Of a stretch of DNA of 64,000 nucleotides, positions 9,621 through 21,884 are shown one piece after another. Source of the stretch: Capitulum mitella (lineage: Eukaryota; Arthropoda; Thecostraca; Pollicipedomorpha; Pollicipedidae); the NCBI GenBank assembly GCA_030062745.1, contig CP099839.1, positions 39,199,816 through 39,263,815 of the forward strand. The letters run 5' to 3'. How positions within the stretch are numbered: position 1 is the first letter of the stretch; every line of letters begins with the position of its first letter. The notes under the pieces are model-generated. The model was not told the origin of the DNA. It did no database searches and saw nothing but the letters and a program-made list of their open reading frames with translations. A program made the position numbers and the translations under genes.

Positions 9621-11300
9621 AGCAGCGCCTTCTGGTCCGGTGACAGCGGGCACTCCTCGGTGGCCGCGGCGCCCGGTGGTGCAAGAGGCGGCCGCGGCGC
9701 CGCGCCGCCGCCCGGTACGCAGAACTGCCGTTCTGGCAGGGCGGCCGACTTTCTTCCGGTCCGAGTCAGCGTGACGTCAGCGCCGTTAGCCGTGCTCCTG
9801 CAGGCCGAGGGATGCCGTTCGCCGTTCCCGCGAGCCGGCTGCCACCGGACCCGGGCACCCGGCGTGCCCAGGCGGCCGGCGCGGCACGCCCGCCGTGCAG
9901 CCGGAGGCGGCTCTCGCCCGCCGGCGCTGCGAACCGGATGACTTTTGCTTCGAGGGCTGATCATGGACGGATGCTATGCCGGCCTTCTGTGCTGGAGAAA
10001 GAAAGGGAAATTATCAGGATTACTGCCTCTGTAACAGCACCTGTGCCTGCAGAGGGACGCGGTGCGCTAACGATAAGCATGATGGCGTCTCTCTCAAGGT
10101 CCTGGGATCATGGTGACGAATAGTCGCGGTGGGATTTTCGTGACTGTCAGAGGACTATAGATGTCTTGCGTTCGAGGTTAGGTAGCCATTGACGGTGTAG
10201 ACATAAACAAAGTCTCCTAACAAAGCTTAACACTCGGTGCCATTTAAACTCCCTCTTTGGCATGTACATGGTCACGGCATTTCCAAGTTCTAGGGTGCCC
10301 ATTTCCTGTCCTTTGTTTCTGATACAGAAAAATGAACACAGGAATGATGTCACTCGATATTTTGCTCTCCGTACCGTGACACTGTTGCTTAGACCAGTCG
10401 ATCTGTGCACTATTGTAATTTTTGAATTCCTCGATTCTCCAGAGATGAGCTTGCCCGCAGCTGGTTCAGTGGTGGTGAAAAGTATTGCGCTGACTGACGT
10501 TACATTGTGGCGCCCCTTGACCACAGTCCGGTGACTACAACGCGTGGTTTTTAAAACATACTTCAGGAATGTACCGTGACCAGACACTTCGATTTTTTAT
10601 CGCAATGCCGGACCAGAATGGCGATTGCCAGTACCATGACGTGCGTGATCGATGCGCGGGACCAGGAACGATGAGTGCGAGCTATCACACCCTACGTATT
10701 TTGCATAACCAAGAAGCAATGTAGAGTGCTTCTATGCCTGTTTTACGCAGATTCGCGTTTTGCCAGGTATATTTCATTTCATGTGTTGCGTTTTTGCTCA
10801 ATTCAAGCATTTTAGTGTTGACGTTTATTCAAACCGTAACAAAGAAGCGCCGACGTAGTCGCTGCCACGAGCATTTTTCCCAAGATCACATCCGTGCTTC
10901 CTGAACGAGTCCACCCGGCTGTCGATGGCAGATCTGGAGCTAGCCACGAAGCGTCCGCCGTGCCGTCGCCGGCGCCGGTGCAACTCGTAGCCGGCGATCC
11001 CGTCGCGCTGCACGCCGCACTGTCCAGCCGCCGGCGGTGGCGACCGACCGGCTCCGTCCCCGGATAAACCTCGCATGAGCTCATCGTGTCGGCCCGTCTC
11101 CGCCGTCCGCGGCGGCGCGGACCGGCGGCCGGGCGTGCCTCCCGAGCGGGACGTCTCCGGGAGACGCGGCGGGTCTCCGGGAGACGGCGGACGCCTCCCG
11201 CGGCCGGCGACGCCACGCCGCCGCCGGCCGCCGGCCGCCGGCCGGACGCCCCGTCAATCGGTGTCAGTGGTGTGACCTTGGTCGACTGCAATCGGCGACC
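9621..11300. other. Two CpG-dense islands; no gene assigned
   Basis: Islands at about 9640-9940 and 10930-11250 rise well above the AT-rich flanks and are full of CGG/CCGG. On the minus strand a 159-codon frame (11291-10812) overlaps an AATAAA at 10829-10824, so a transcript end is possible, but its Arg/Ala/Gly-rich product resembles no family I know and is probably GC-driven. Between the islands nothing is recognised. Confidence 0.45.
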
Positions 11301-12098
11301 GTTACGTGGCGCCCGTATTTGACGACGGAAAACTTCCAGCCGTAAAAAGCGCCGTCGCTTCCTTGACGAGATAAGCTGCCTAATATGCCAGCTCGCTGGC
11401 TAGTGCGCATCCCGTGCCTCTGGCCGGGAATGCATGTCTTCCGAAACGAGCACCGCTTTGGTCCGCCGTGATGTGACGAACGAAGAAACGTACTCGGATC
11501 AGACGCCGGCGATGTGTGACATGTTTACACTGAGCAGGCGGAAGCAAGGTCAAATGAAGGGCATTGTTTGGGAAGGACCATATGTCGATTGACAGCATCG
11601 CTAGGATCGTGCGTTTTCCTGCCTGTGCGGGAAAGCAACCTTCATCGCGTCTGAAGACCTTGAAATGCGTTCCATGTGGTTGACTACGTAGAAACGAACT
11701 ATGTGCCCAGTTGGCCTTGTGTCACTGTTTATAATAGTACTGTCATATGTGTGTACGTTTATAAATGCATTTAGAAAGAAGTCTTGTTAATTCAGGTATT
11801 AGTGAATGCACCCATTTTCCTTTTTTCCGTCTGTTCGATGTTTCGCATGAATGTTTTCATATATGTTAGCAAATCGCAAATTATGTCATTAACATTTTTG
11901 GCGTAATGCGATTATACTGCTATTATGAGTATGTTTCGGTGGTATTTGTACATCCCAATTATGACATCAGCATTGATTATTTAATTCGCAGTTACCTATG
12001 GATACGAAAACCTTCATCGGAAGCAACAAGCAGATGACTGAGGAAACTATAAAATGTCGACATGTCCTGGTACACAGAACCGCATACCCATCTTTCTA

Positions 12099-12101
<3 letters not shown>

Positions 12102-12144
<43 letters not shown>
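12102..12144. repeat. (AT)n microsatellite
   Basis: Uninterrupted alternating AT of about 43 bases, in AT-rich unique DNA. Confidence 0.97.
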
Positions 12145-12145
<1 letters not shown>

Positions 12146-12907
12146 CATGAGGGTATTAGTTGTCTTATCTCACATGCTTCCACGACAAGGTAACGGGAAC
12201 ATCGGAATGACCTGTGCCAATTATGGCAGTCAGAGTAGGACTGTTGTGGGCCACGTCTGGTTCATTTACATATCTGCTTTGTGAAAACAAGTCAATATGT
12301 TTGTTACGCCTAATCTATGCATTCTTTTCATGACCCACAAGAAGAAAGCGCTATTACCTCGAAAAAATACAAGCCATTCCCATGTTAATAGACAGTTCCA
12401 ATTATCCATTTTGCACTTCTGAAAGAAATCGTTGATTATTTGTTTTTCGCTTTAGAAACCAGTTTTCCCTATCCCGCATTTTTCAATGACGTACTAATTG
12501 AGACCGGAAGGCCAAAACATTTAGTCTTTTTAGAAGCACTGGCAACATCATGTTTCTAATAGGCTCTCAGAAGTCCAAAGAACGATGGAATAAATTAATT
12601 CACTGAAAGAATCAAACATATCGACGCTTTCGATCGCAAACGCCCCGTTGGAAATTCGTCGCATCTCAGGTGAGTTATATGGCCAGACACTAATCTATAA
12701 CCACCAGATTCTAACACAGGAAAAAAGAAAATTACGAATGTGGTACTTCACTGCGATTCGTTGGCTACGACGGCAAGAAAACAACAATTACTCCCGACTA
12801 GCTTTATTCAAGTACACTGTTTTTCAATGGAGCTCATTCATTCAGGCAATGCTTCTATGCCAGTCTTCCTCGTAAACCGAACGACTAAACACAAATGTAC
12901 TATAGGC

Positions 12908-12910
<3 letters not shown>

Positions 12911-12964
<54 letters not shown>
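12911..12964. repeat. (AT)n(GT)n compound microsatellite
   Basis: About 40 bases of AT pass directly into a GT run and then GTAT steps. The second compound AT/GT locus is at 48839-48864. Confidence 0.97.
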
Positions 12965-13635
12965 ATGTATGTATAACAAATGTAGATACGCATCATAGCT
13001 CATTAACATGATCAAACGTTTCCCCTGAATGTTCCGCCAGGTGGCGTTTTGGCTCATCCGCTAACATCCGACTTATCAAATCAGTGCGACACGCGAGAGT
13101 TTCCAGGAACAACAAAGCGCCACTTCTCACCTTCCACGCCAAGGAGGGAAATTTCCCGCCGCGGGCAAGAGCGTGAATGGTTTGTTTGCATAGCTCAGAC
13201 TGAATGCAAACATAACATCACCAGGGACGTTCTAGTGACGTCAGTATCCTGCTACTTGTTTCCTGTTCGTATCGAGTGGCGCGCCTTAATTGCATGCCCG
13301 TGTCACCGAGAACTCTGTTCAAGTGGACGAAGAATTTCCTGTAAATGAGCTGGACAAGTTTGATACGTGTTACGTCATGGCTTAATCCGTGCGAGACTGA
13401 TTAGTTTGAAATGTCCTGCCGTTGTAAGAAAATCTCGTCGCCTTATGTCGATGCGACGGGATAAAAAAGAAATAACGCGAATATCGATTGAAGAGAGGTA
13501 ACGTAGAACGAACGACGATGGAAAGTTACTGGTATCGGCCGATGTAAGGTACATGATGAGCAAAAGGAGCCCACTTGGCTCGCATGCAGTTAAGGAGCGG
13601 AACTTCCTTGGTCGCAACTAATGCTCCTTCACATA

Positions 13636-13797
13636 CAGGGGTGTTGCTTTCTGTAAATGATTGGTAGGTGTCAACAACCTAACCTGCCAACAAATGTGAG
13701 TTTCTCAACTGGTCAGGCTCACTTTATTTCGGCCAACGGAAATTTATAGTTTCTTTCTTGTTTCACTATTTGCCAAACTCAAAACTGCATTTATCCC

Positions 13798-13850
<53 letters not shown>

Positions 13851-14051
13851 AAAGAGAGAGGGAGAGAGAAGACAGGCAAATACAGCGTTTTAGACTATTC
13901 TTTACTTTGTCTGATCCTCTACGGCCGTTCTTTGTTTATTTTTTCTTGCTTCCATTTAGAACTGGCAGAAAATAGTGTGTGTGGGGGGGGGATGGAAAAC
14001 CAACGTTAGGTGGTCCAGGGCCCTCTCAGAAAATACAAATCGAGACCCCTG
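13636..14051 (+). mobile_element. hAT-like non-autonomous element, family D copy 1
   Basis: This 416-bp stretch starts CAGGGGTGTTGCTTTCTG and ends in the inverted form of CAGGGGTCTCGATTTG, and it aligns along its length with 20105-20507. Shared blocks include CTGTAAATGAT, AACCTAACCT, TTCTCAAC, CACTTTATTT and the 3' block GGCCCTCTCA. Both copies carry an (AT)n tract at the same internal place (13801-13848 here). CAGGG termini are typical of hAT transposons. The 8 bp on either side match at only four positions, so the target duplication is decayed. There is no transposase frame. Confidence 0.65.
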
Positions 14052-16639
14052 TCGATATGTATGTCAAACACCATTTGCTCATTTATTTAACAAACTGAGT
14101 GTTAACGCCAAATCGATGCAGAAACAGCATCTTACCCCGTGAACACCCCCGGCCCCGCCCGTAATCTTCCTCAACAAGCTTCACTTCGGAACCAAACGTT
14201 TCACCACACTGCTTGTCCCTCGCACCGGCCGTGACTCGCGCAGGAATCGTTGCGCCGTAAGTGCCGACAAACCCACTGGTCCCTTCCCACGGTCTGTAGC
14301 CCGGCAGCAGTGCAGCGGACCGCCGGCGGCGGCGCTGCGCGCGAGGCCAGACGGGCCCGGGGCGGTCCGGCGGCTGGCCCGGGCGCCGGCCGCCCCTGCG
14401 CAGCCAGTCCTGACAGCCGGGAATCCCGCCCGATGGCAGCCGGCGCGCGTCCCGCGTCATTCCGGGTCGCAGAGGTCACGGGCCGCCGACGGCGCCGCCC
14501 GGCCCCCTGGCGGGGGACGGCAGTCCAGGGGTCCCTGTTCACCCACGAACCGGCCGGCCTTGTCGGTGATGCGGACTCACTTGCCTCACTCCACTGCACT
14601 GGGTCGGAGACGGAAGACCTGCAAGAAGACGTATTAGCAGGGACACGTTGTCACCGCTAACACGAATCAACGGCTGGAAAAGGTGTAAGGTCCAACCGGA
14701 AACCACCATGGGAAACGGTGCCGTTAAAGTTACGACAGTTTTCACTTTTATTTCTTGTTTTGTTTTTGCTCTTTGGTCAGATGCACGAATAATAGACAGT
14801 GGAAAGGTAGGGCCGACATAACGAAGTTGCAAGTAAATAAATGTACACATGCAGAAACGAAAGTAGCTTTAATGCATTTGCAACAGGCACAGTACTGACT
14901 GACACACGACATGTTCATTTAACAGCTTTCATACGCGATTGTGGCGACATTCGTGTGTGCGTCAAGATCCATTTGGTTCAATTTCTCCCAGGTTGGTTGT
15001 TAACTGTCAGGGAAGATGTAAGTGGCCGTGCATTTAGGTTAAGTTCAGAATGACATGCTATCATTTCCGGTAAATTGCAGGCATCACATTCAGCCATACA
15101 CATTTTACTTTGTTCAAGCCGTCCGACAGGGAGCATCAGCCGTGCGAGGCGAAAACCGTTTAATTCCTTTCCGATCGATTTTATCTGAGCCAGCTCGGCC
15201 ACTCGTTCCGGGTGGCATGCAGATCAGCCGGCCTCGCAGAGAGCTCTGGAATCTGGCTGCGGGCGCGCTTCGTCCGCGGCCCGATGGCCAGATAGCGGGT
15301 CACGCCGGCAGGCGGCGTTTGGCGGACTCTAAAGTTAGAGGTGACCTGTGAAAGTGCGGCGGCCGGACTGCACGGCCGCATCAGCGGCCGCTCCGCTCGC
15401 TCCGGTCCGGGGCCGCGAGGCGTCGTCGGCCGGCCGTGGCCGCCGACGGCCAACAGGAAGTGCAGCGGCGGCGACGGGCGGAGTCGGAGCGCGTGCCAGC
15501 CGACCCGCGCGGCGCCGGCCGGCCGGCCCGGTGGCGTCCGACTGCGCCGACCCGGCCCATCTGATTAACAGCCGCCGCAGATGCAGGGTGCATATTCATT
15601 CTTCATTGGGTGCCGTGCGGTTCAACAACCGGTCAGCGGCGTTCGGCAGCCGCGGAGGGGCCGGCCGGACTCCCCGGGCCGGCCGGCTGACCTTGACCCG
15701 CGACCTTCACGGCCCCGGCGCGCAGAAGTGTGACCCACACGGCACGTGGCAACAGGAACCCCATCCTTTTGCTCTGACAGCCGCCTATCCTCGGCCTATC
15801 GACGCATCTCTCCCTGAAAATGTCATCGCCAACCGAACAGCGAGCCAATACGGGCAATCGCTCTTCTACTTCCTCGGAAGTCTGACACGAAATATTCAGG
15901 CCCGTGGCATTTTGCGCAGGATGGTAGATGAGCGATAAAAACGTCCCTGTGACCTTTATAGGACGAATTCGAACGGATGCCACAAACTGTCACTAGGAGC
16001 TAGGGGAAAAAGAAAAGTTGTTTATCCTTGTACTGCCTGGTCATTGTACGGCAAATGATTCGCCATGCCCATGCCCTAGTTTTGCCTGAAATGCTCGTAA
16101 AAGTTTATTCTTTCATCATGCTACAGAACCTAGCTTCTCGAAGTATTCCATGGCCGAATTCTAGGAAACAAATTCGTACAGATGCAGTCTACTTTTTAAC
16201 TTACACACACACACACACACACACTGCACTTCTCAGCATGCTCAGTTAAAGAAGGTGGCGCCGGACGTAAAATACGTGAACGCGTGAAGTTGTTTTGTCA
16301 GATCCCACGTGAAGGCAAAAAAGACTGAATACGTCGCCATAGTGGAACTGACCAAACTCACTCAACGCAGCGTGTCCTGGTGCCTGACGCGGTGGGAAAG
16401 CGGGTCGTTACGGAACGAAGCGCTCATAGCCTTGTACGGGCGGCCACCGGATGCGCGGCGTGCCATTGGGAATTTGACCGAAAATAGGACTAAACGACCT
16501 CTGTAACAGTGAAACTACACAGATACTGACCGATCTTCACGCAGTTGCGCCTACAGTGAAGCAATGGCTACAAGATGTGTTATGGTTTATGTTTCTGACA
16601 TAAGTACCTAGCCGGCCCGACTGCACTAAAGATACACAT
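14052..16639. other. Intergenic DNA with two CpG islands and a CA microsatellite
   Basis: CpG-dense islands at about 14290-14570 and 15210-15730 are separated by AT-rich DNA. Open frames inside the islands occur on both strands and in several frames, the pattern expected from GC richness. The edges carry AGGTCA/TGACCT-type words (AGGTCACG near 14474, AGGTGACC near 15339, CTGACCTTGACC near 15688). A (CA)n tract lies at 16202-16224. No gene is recognised. Confidence 0.5.
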
Positions 16640-17480
16640 GCAGCGTCATTTTAACATTGTAGCGCCCGCGAATACAGGGTATGCTTTCAACACAATCGAA
16701 TATACGAGGAAATGTGGCCATATTTCCTCTGATCTATACGCGGATCAAAATGAAAAAATGTCAGAGGAAACCGAAAATGACACTCAAATTGATGTGGTCC
16801 TTCAACTTAACCGTCCCGATTGCATCGCAATTGCACGGCATTGGTGACAAGATAAATATGATTGCTAGTGACGCAGTAAATGATGTAGGTGACCAATCCA
16901 GCCAATAGGAATCATCCGAGATGATGAAAAGATGTGCGACAATTGCCTCATTTACGGGCCAGTGCCTTCATGTTGCACGCAACATGCTCCGATTGAGGTG
17001 TTTTTAATACGTCTCAGGAATCGCAAAGATGACAATATTTACCCATATTTACTCCCATCTTGATGTGGATCTGCATTTAGAAATGTTTCTGGAAACCGAA
17101 AATGACAAAGAAAATTCGTTATGTTGCAACTCGACGGGCCCAAATCCATAACAACTGCATCGAATTGATGGAGAGCAGAATACGAAGACTAGCGATGCAG
17201 CCAATGGTGTAAGCAACCAGCTCAACATTGGGAATTATTCAGGACGGCGAAAAAATGTGACAATTGCCATATTTACGGTCGGGCGCAGTCAGTTGCATGC
17301 AATGTGCGCTGGGTATACTTAAATTTTAAGGCGAATTTCAAACCGCCGGTACGACAAATACGTATTCTCATTCATCGCAAAGTGGATTGGGACGCAGAAG
17401 TGTCTGTGGGATCTGGTAATTAGGGCTAAAATAATTTAATGTTGCAACATCAGTGGGCCCAGCCGCATTGCAGACAATGT
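16640..17480 (+). repeat. Diverged ~320-bp tandem repeat, about 2.5 copies
   Basis: Landmarks recur at a near-constant distance. GAAACCGAAAATGACA is at about 16768 and 17093, with a weaker third form near 17410. GACAATTGCC followed by ATTTACGG is at about 16938 and 17259, each followed by a block containing GTTGCA(T/C)GCAA. Spacings are 317-325 bp. Copies differ by roughly a quarter to a third of positions, so the array is old. No open frame crosses it. It looks like the remnant of a satellite-type array. Confidence 0.7.
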
Positions 17481-17489
17481 ATGTGGTCG

Positions 17490-19682
17490 CTTTAACTGCG
17501 ATTTTGAGCGGTCCAGGGTGGTGGAAAGCTGTCATACATTGTGCGTGATTATATCACGCTGGTTGCGTGCAAGAACACTATGAGTATACTCAGAAACACT
17601 ATGGGTGTACTATGGATGCATCAGTGAGTCCCAGGGTCCGGCGCCGGGACAAAAAAATGGTCTTGGCGCCGGGAAAAGCTGAGAACGATTGTAACTTACG
17701 GCGCGCCAGGATCATTAACCTTAAGAAAACCATCCGTAAAAGTTACTGTCTTTCCATGACCGACCGGGTCGGCTGCTTGTAGCGGATATTTCGCGATGTT
17801 TGTGCCTCTAGACTATGCAGCAGTGATTTATTTCGGGAGGGGCTCTGGAAAACTGTAAACTAAAAACCGTAAATCGACGACCAGCTGAAGTGGAACAGAC
17901 ATGCACGGCCATGAGGGTGTGTTACATAAGAAGTTTCTGGGCAAACAAAACAGGTTCAACGGGTTCAGAAGTGTAAGCACATCCACTGTAGGTTTGCATC
18001 TCCACACAGACGATGGCTACATCGCAGACATGGTTGGATAGCTCTTCCTGTGCCACTTTCTTTTCAATTCGGTGATCACTGCGGACAACTCGCATACACT
18101 TAAGGACAATTTGCCTTTATCAACGTACTAATCAACACTCTGTGACTCCTTGCACTATGTCCGAAAATGAACTCACAAAAGCTGCACACAAAGAACGATC
18201 CTAATGCATAACTTTTGGCCACTGCCGCTGCCGAACTTGGCGGCCAAATCTGGAGGAAAAGAGAGTCAGCATAGAGTGAAACGTTGGCTGGCACTGAAGT
18301 TTTGGTTCGCTGAGCTCCGTAAAAACGGCGAGCATCCATCTGGAATAAAACGAAACATTCGTTAACTTCAAGTAGTATGCAAAGGAGACAACTGAAAAAA
18401 GAGATTATCAAACATCTATATGACATAAGCTGCGGCTTTGTCAGAGGTGGATCCTTGATTTTCATCAGGGAGTGGCGGCTTCCTGCAGGAGTGTCATTTG
18501 CACTGGGTGAATGGGGCACCATAGTCCCGATAGGCACCAAAATGAGCATTTTCAGGCTTCATAGACGTCTTTTGGGGTTTCCGATATCTTATCTTTTAAA
18601 GCCATATGGGTGCCTTTTTGGCAGGAGATTATAGGGACCAATAGGGCGCAAAAGGCGCTCCTAATGGCCTGTCAGGTGCCTCTGCGCCTTCAGCTTAGGG
18701 GCGCAAATTTCCATCACGGAGTGACGGCCGCCGCCGCCGCCCCTTTCTTGGATGCGCCTCTGGTCTGTGCGAAGCTGAATGCTCCTGACATCAAGACTAA
18801 CTTGTTGCTAAGGACATGAAATCGATCTGCATGGGATAACGTAGCACAATTTTATGCTTATCTGCAGCAAACCTGGGATCATTCCAGCGAATTACTAGGA
18901 ATCCCAAAAATCACATGACCTCAGCAAACCTTTACTATACGAAATATTTCCACTTATGACATAACCCTCTCTGCTTAAGTACGCATGACACCACCTTTAG
19001 GTATTTGCTTGCAGATGTGCAGCCAAGATTCCTCCACGGGAGTGGCAAGCTAATGTGACAGCATTAGAGAGGGGAAACTCCAGTATCCAGGCAGTGTCAA
19101 TGGGAAAATTAAAACAATGGCCCAAATGGATGGGAAAAATCGCCTCTTTGCCAGGCAAAGAACCAGGAGGTGGTGCATCAACAGTCACAGCCTTGGGTGC
19201 GGAAAGAAATATGAAAAAGCATCCTTAGAAGAGCAAGGGCCCGGTGTCTAAAAATAACCTTACCACATGGGTTTTGCATCTACAAAAGTGTCTCTGACCA
19301 AATCGCCATCCAAAGGTAGCGAAATGATTTTACAAAGGGCATGTCTCAGTGCCCAAAGCTTTACACATCGCTGTTGGTTGCTTAAAGGGAGTGTGTCTAA
19401 TCTTTTCGGTTTTCCAAACAGACATTCCAGCGGATACTCGACCCTAGCTATGATTTATGACAGCAATGAAAAGCGCATCTGGGGCTTCGAACAATGATAA
19501 TTCACTCATATGATTTTGATTTTTTCCAAATTCGCGATATCGATAGCTGTGCGGGTGTAAATACAGTACTAAGGGGCGGTACCAAGAGCATGAAAAGCAA
19601 CCAATGAGCGGGCTGGAAACGATCAGTACGTGATACAAAAAATTGCGCACCCGAGACAAAACAAGATGACAGTGTTCATATG
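17490..19682. other. Intergenic DNA, no gene recognised
   Basis: A 149-codon minus-strand frame (18549-18100) and shorter ones have no family motif. A small GC-rich patch with GCC repeats lies near 18730. No repeat shared with other parts of the window was found. Confidence 0.5.
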
Positions 19683-19815
19683 TTCACGTAGTCATCAGAC
19701 GACTGACTGACGCCCGACGAGACACAAGCCTTGACCCAAGACTTTGGACACCTGAACCCAAGAGGTTGTGTGTCCTAACTCACAAACAAACAAACAAATA
19801 ATTCACGTAGTCATC
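19683..19815 (+). mobile_element. 5'-truncated retroposon (SINE/LINE 3' end) with 14-bp target duplication
   Basis: TTCACGTAGTCATC occurs at 19683-19696 and again at 19802-19815. Between these direct repeats lie about 105 bases ending in a (CAAA)n tail. The body contains ACCCAAGAGG and GTGTGTCCTAACTCACAA. Target duplication plus a simple 3' tail is the mark of target-primed reverse transcription. A second fragment with the same 3' end is at 26150-26233. There is no coding capacity and no visible tRNA-like head in this truncated copy. Confidence 0.85.
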
Positions 19816-20104
19816 TTGGGTTACGCATAGTTACCGACAGTCTCAACCAAGGGTAACTTTCCATACCAAAGGATATTATTGGTATGGGACCCCATACCAG
19901 TATCTTGATCCATTCATGTATTTTTCTGCTCCATAAAATAATGTACTGTAGATATGCTAAGCTAAATTTTTGGGCCTGACGAATGAATGGTACTTGTTTG
20001 AATTCTGATTCCTTCTCATTTCTTTGTTCTGGGCGGGGCGTAGTTTTGCAAAATATGTTGGGGAGACGGGGGGGGGGCTGAGCAAGGAAAATGGATAACC
20101 TTAC

Positions 20105-20290
20105 CAGGGGTGTTGATTTCTGTAAATGATCGGGTGGGCCAAGCCAAGGGCCTGACAACCTAACCTCCCCCCAAATGTAGGCTTCTCAACGGATGTAGCC
20201 CACTTTATCCCACTTTATTTTGGCCAATGAGGATTTTCAAGTTTTTCTGCTATTTATTAAGTAAAAAATTACATTTGTCATCAAGTACTT

Positions 20291-20324
<34 letters not shown>

Positions 20325-20507
20325 CTTCATTTTTTGTTTTCTATCCCTATCCCTTATCTTTTGCAGCCATTCTTTTCATTATTTTCGCTTATTTTCCCTT
20401 TCAAACCAGTATAAAATATTGGGTGGGCCCACACCAACATTGGAGGGACCCAGAGTAACATTGGGTGAACCATGGCCCTCTCAAAAGAATACGAATGAAC
20501 ATCCCTG
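20105..20507 (+). mobile_element. hAT-like non-autonomous element, family D copy 2
   Basis: Starts CAGGGGTGTTGATTTCTG; its far end, read inverted, is CAGGGATGTTCATTCG, giving imperfect terminal inverted repeats of about 14 bp. It aligns throughout with 13636-14051 in the same orientation and has its own (AT)n tract (20293-20322) at the equivalent place. Flanking octamers AACCTTAC and AATCCCAC match at five of eight positions, compatible with an old 8-bp target duplication. No transposase is encoded. Confidence 0.68.
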
Positions 20508-21160
20508 AATCCCACCCACAAAAGACAATTCTTCCCGGACTTACCCGCTTTCTTTCCAAAGTTGGGAGGGGGCTTGAACCAAAGTTGGGGCTCAAGCTCC
20601 CACCCCCGACCGAATATCGAATTACGCCCTTGTCTCTAGGCGTTACCTGCACTTGATTTTGCAATGTAAACTGCAGATGGCAGAGCCAGGTTCAAGACGA
20701 AGTATGTGACTGCCAAGTCGGCTTCGGTTTGGCAGTTCCACGCTTGTGTGAGATTGGTTATTCCTGCGTCTGAGACAGTTCATTCCTTTATTTATGAACA
20801 TATTTTTGCTTACAGCAGCCAGCAAGGTAGCCATGTATGCATTTTCTACATCAGTCTGTAGAATCAAACAACATTTAGTAAAATGACTATCAGTCATTTT
20901 CATAGAGCACATCAGAGTGCAATTCCCTTACATAATCAAACATTTCCAAATCTGATTCACTTGTGACAATTTCCATCATCCAGCTAAGGGAACATTGTAA
21001 AACAGACAATGCCAGGAGCAGCCGAAGCGGAAAAATATTAAATAACGCGCAAAAAACAATACCCTATTTCAGGTGGACGTAACTCGGCCGGGGTGTTCGA
21101 CGATTACTACCATCCTGCCTTTTGTGGGCCATCCGCCGACGATTCTCAGAGCCTAACTAT
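20508..21160. other. Intergenic DNA, nothing recognised
   Basis: Only short frames with no motif. No repeat shared with the rest of the window was noticed. Confidence 0.5.
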
Positions 21161-21164
21161 GCTG

Positions 21165-21840
21165 GGTGCGACGGCTTCCGGAGCGTGTTCTAGGAGCTTT
21201 GAGCCACCCACAGCCTCCCCCCCCAGCGCCAACTGTTCGGCGCGCTGTTGTGGCGCCGGCCGCTCCGGATGCGCAGACTCCTCGGCGGCACCGGCAGCTC
21301 CCGATGTGCCGACTCCTGGGCCAGGTTGCCGCCGGTGCTGGCGGCGCTGGATGTACAGACTCATTTACGGCGCCGGCCGCTCCGGTCGCGCCGATCCCTC
21401 TGCGCCTCCGCAGCGGCGCCGGCGACGCCGGAAGCGCAGACACCTCGGCCAGTTCGGCAGCGGCGCGGGCAACACCAACTGCTCTGCGCCCTGCGGCGGC
21501 GCAAGTTGCACCGGATGCGCAGACTCCTCGGCCAGCTTGCCGTCGGCGCCGGCCGCGCTGGATGCACCTATTCATTTGCGGCGCCGACCGCTCCCGTCGC
21601 GCCGACCCCTCTGCGCGCTCCGTGACGGCGCCGGCGAGGCCGGTTGCGCACTCCTCGGCCAGTACCGCGGGGACGCGGGCAGCGTCAGCTGCTCGGCGCG
21701 TTGCGGCGGCGCTAGCCACTCCGGACGTGCAAACTCCTCGGCGAGCTCGGCGGCGGCACCTGCCGTCCCGGATGCGCAGACTCCTCGGCGACTCGATGGC
21801 GACGGCGACTGCCTCAATGAGAACGCCGATGGGCTTCATG
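21165..21840. repeat. GC-rich nested repeat block, possibly coding
   Basis: A sharply bounded block built from a word close to GGATGCGCAGACTCCTCGGC, repeated with variation near 21262, 21507, 21720 and 21771, inside a larger unit of about 210-245 bp. Long frames are open on both strands: + at 21093-21851 and 21166-22083, - at 21884-21153. In the + 21166 frame the motif reads APDAQTPRR and recurs. Openness in several frames is expected from a GC-rich repeat, no start context or splice pattern decides between them, and no known protein is recognised. Read as a minisatellite-like block; a low-complexity Ala/Pro/Arg protein cannot be excluded. Confidence 0.6.
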
Positions 21841-21884
21841 TTACTCCCTGAACGAGCTGATGTCCTCCGCCGATGGTCGGGCAT

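Larger units (their letters stand above)
11301..13635. other. AT-rich intergenic DNA with two TA microsatellites
   Basis: Only short frames occur, several produced by reading through the TA repeats as Tyr-Ile runs. No recognisable gene or shared repeat apart from the microsatellites listed separately. Confidence 0.55.

Noticed and set aside
10812-11291. 159-codon minus-strand frame ending at an AATAAA
   Set aside because: The poly(A)-like word overlaps the frame rather than following it, and the product is low-complexity and GC-driven.
12054-12284. Frames with long Tyr-Ile runs
   Set aside because: They read through the (AT)n microsatellites and have no other support. The same applies at 12740-13057, 13758-14009 and 20227-20508.
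13636-14051. Perfect 8-bp target duplications for the hAT-like elements
   Set aside because: The flanking octamers match at only four to five of eight positions in all three hAT-like elements, so the class is suggested by the ends alone.
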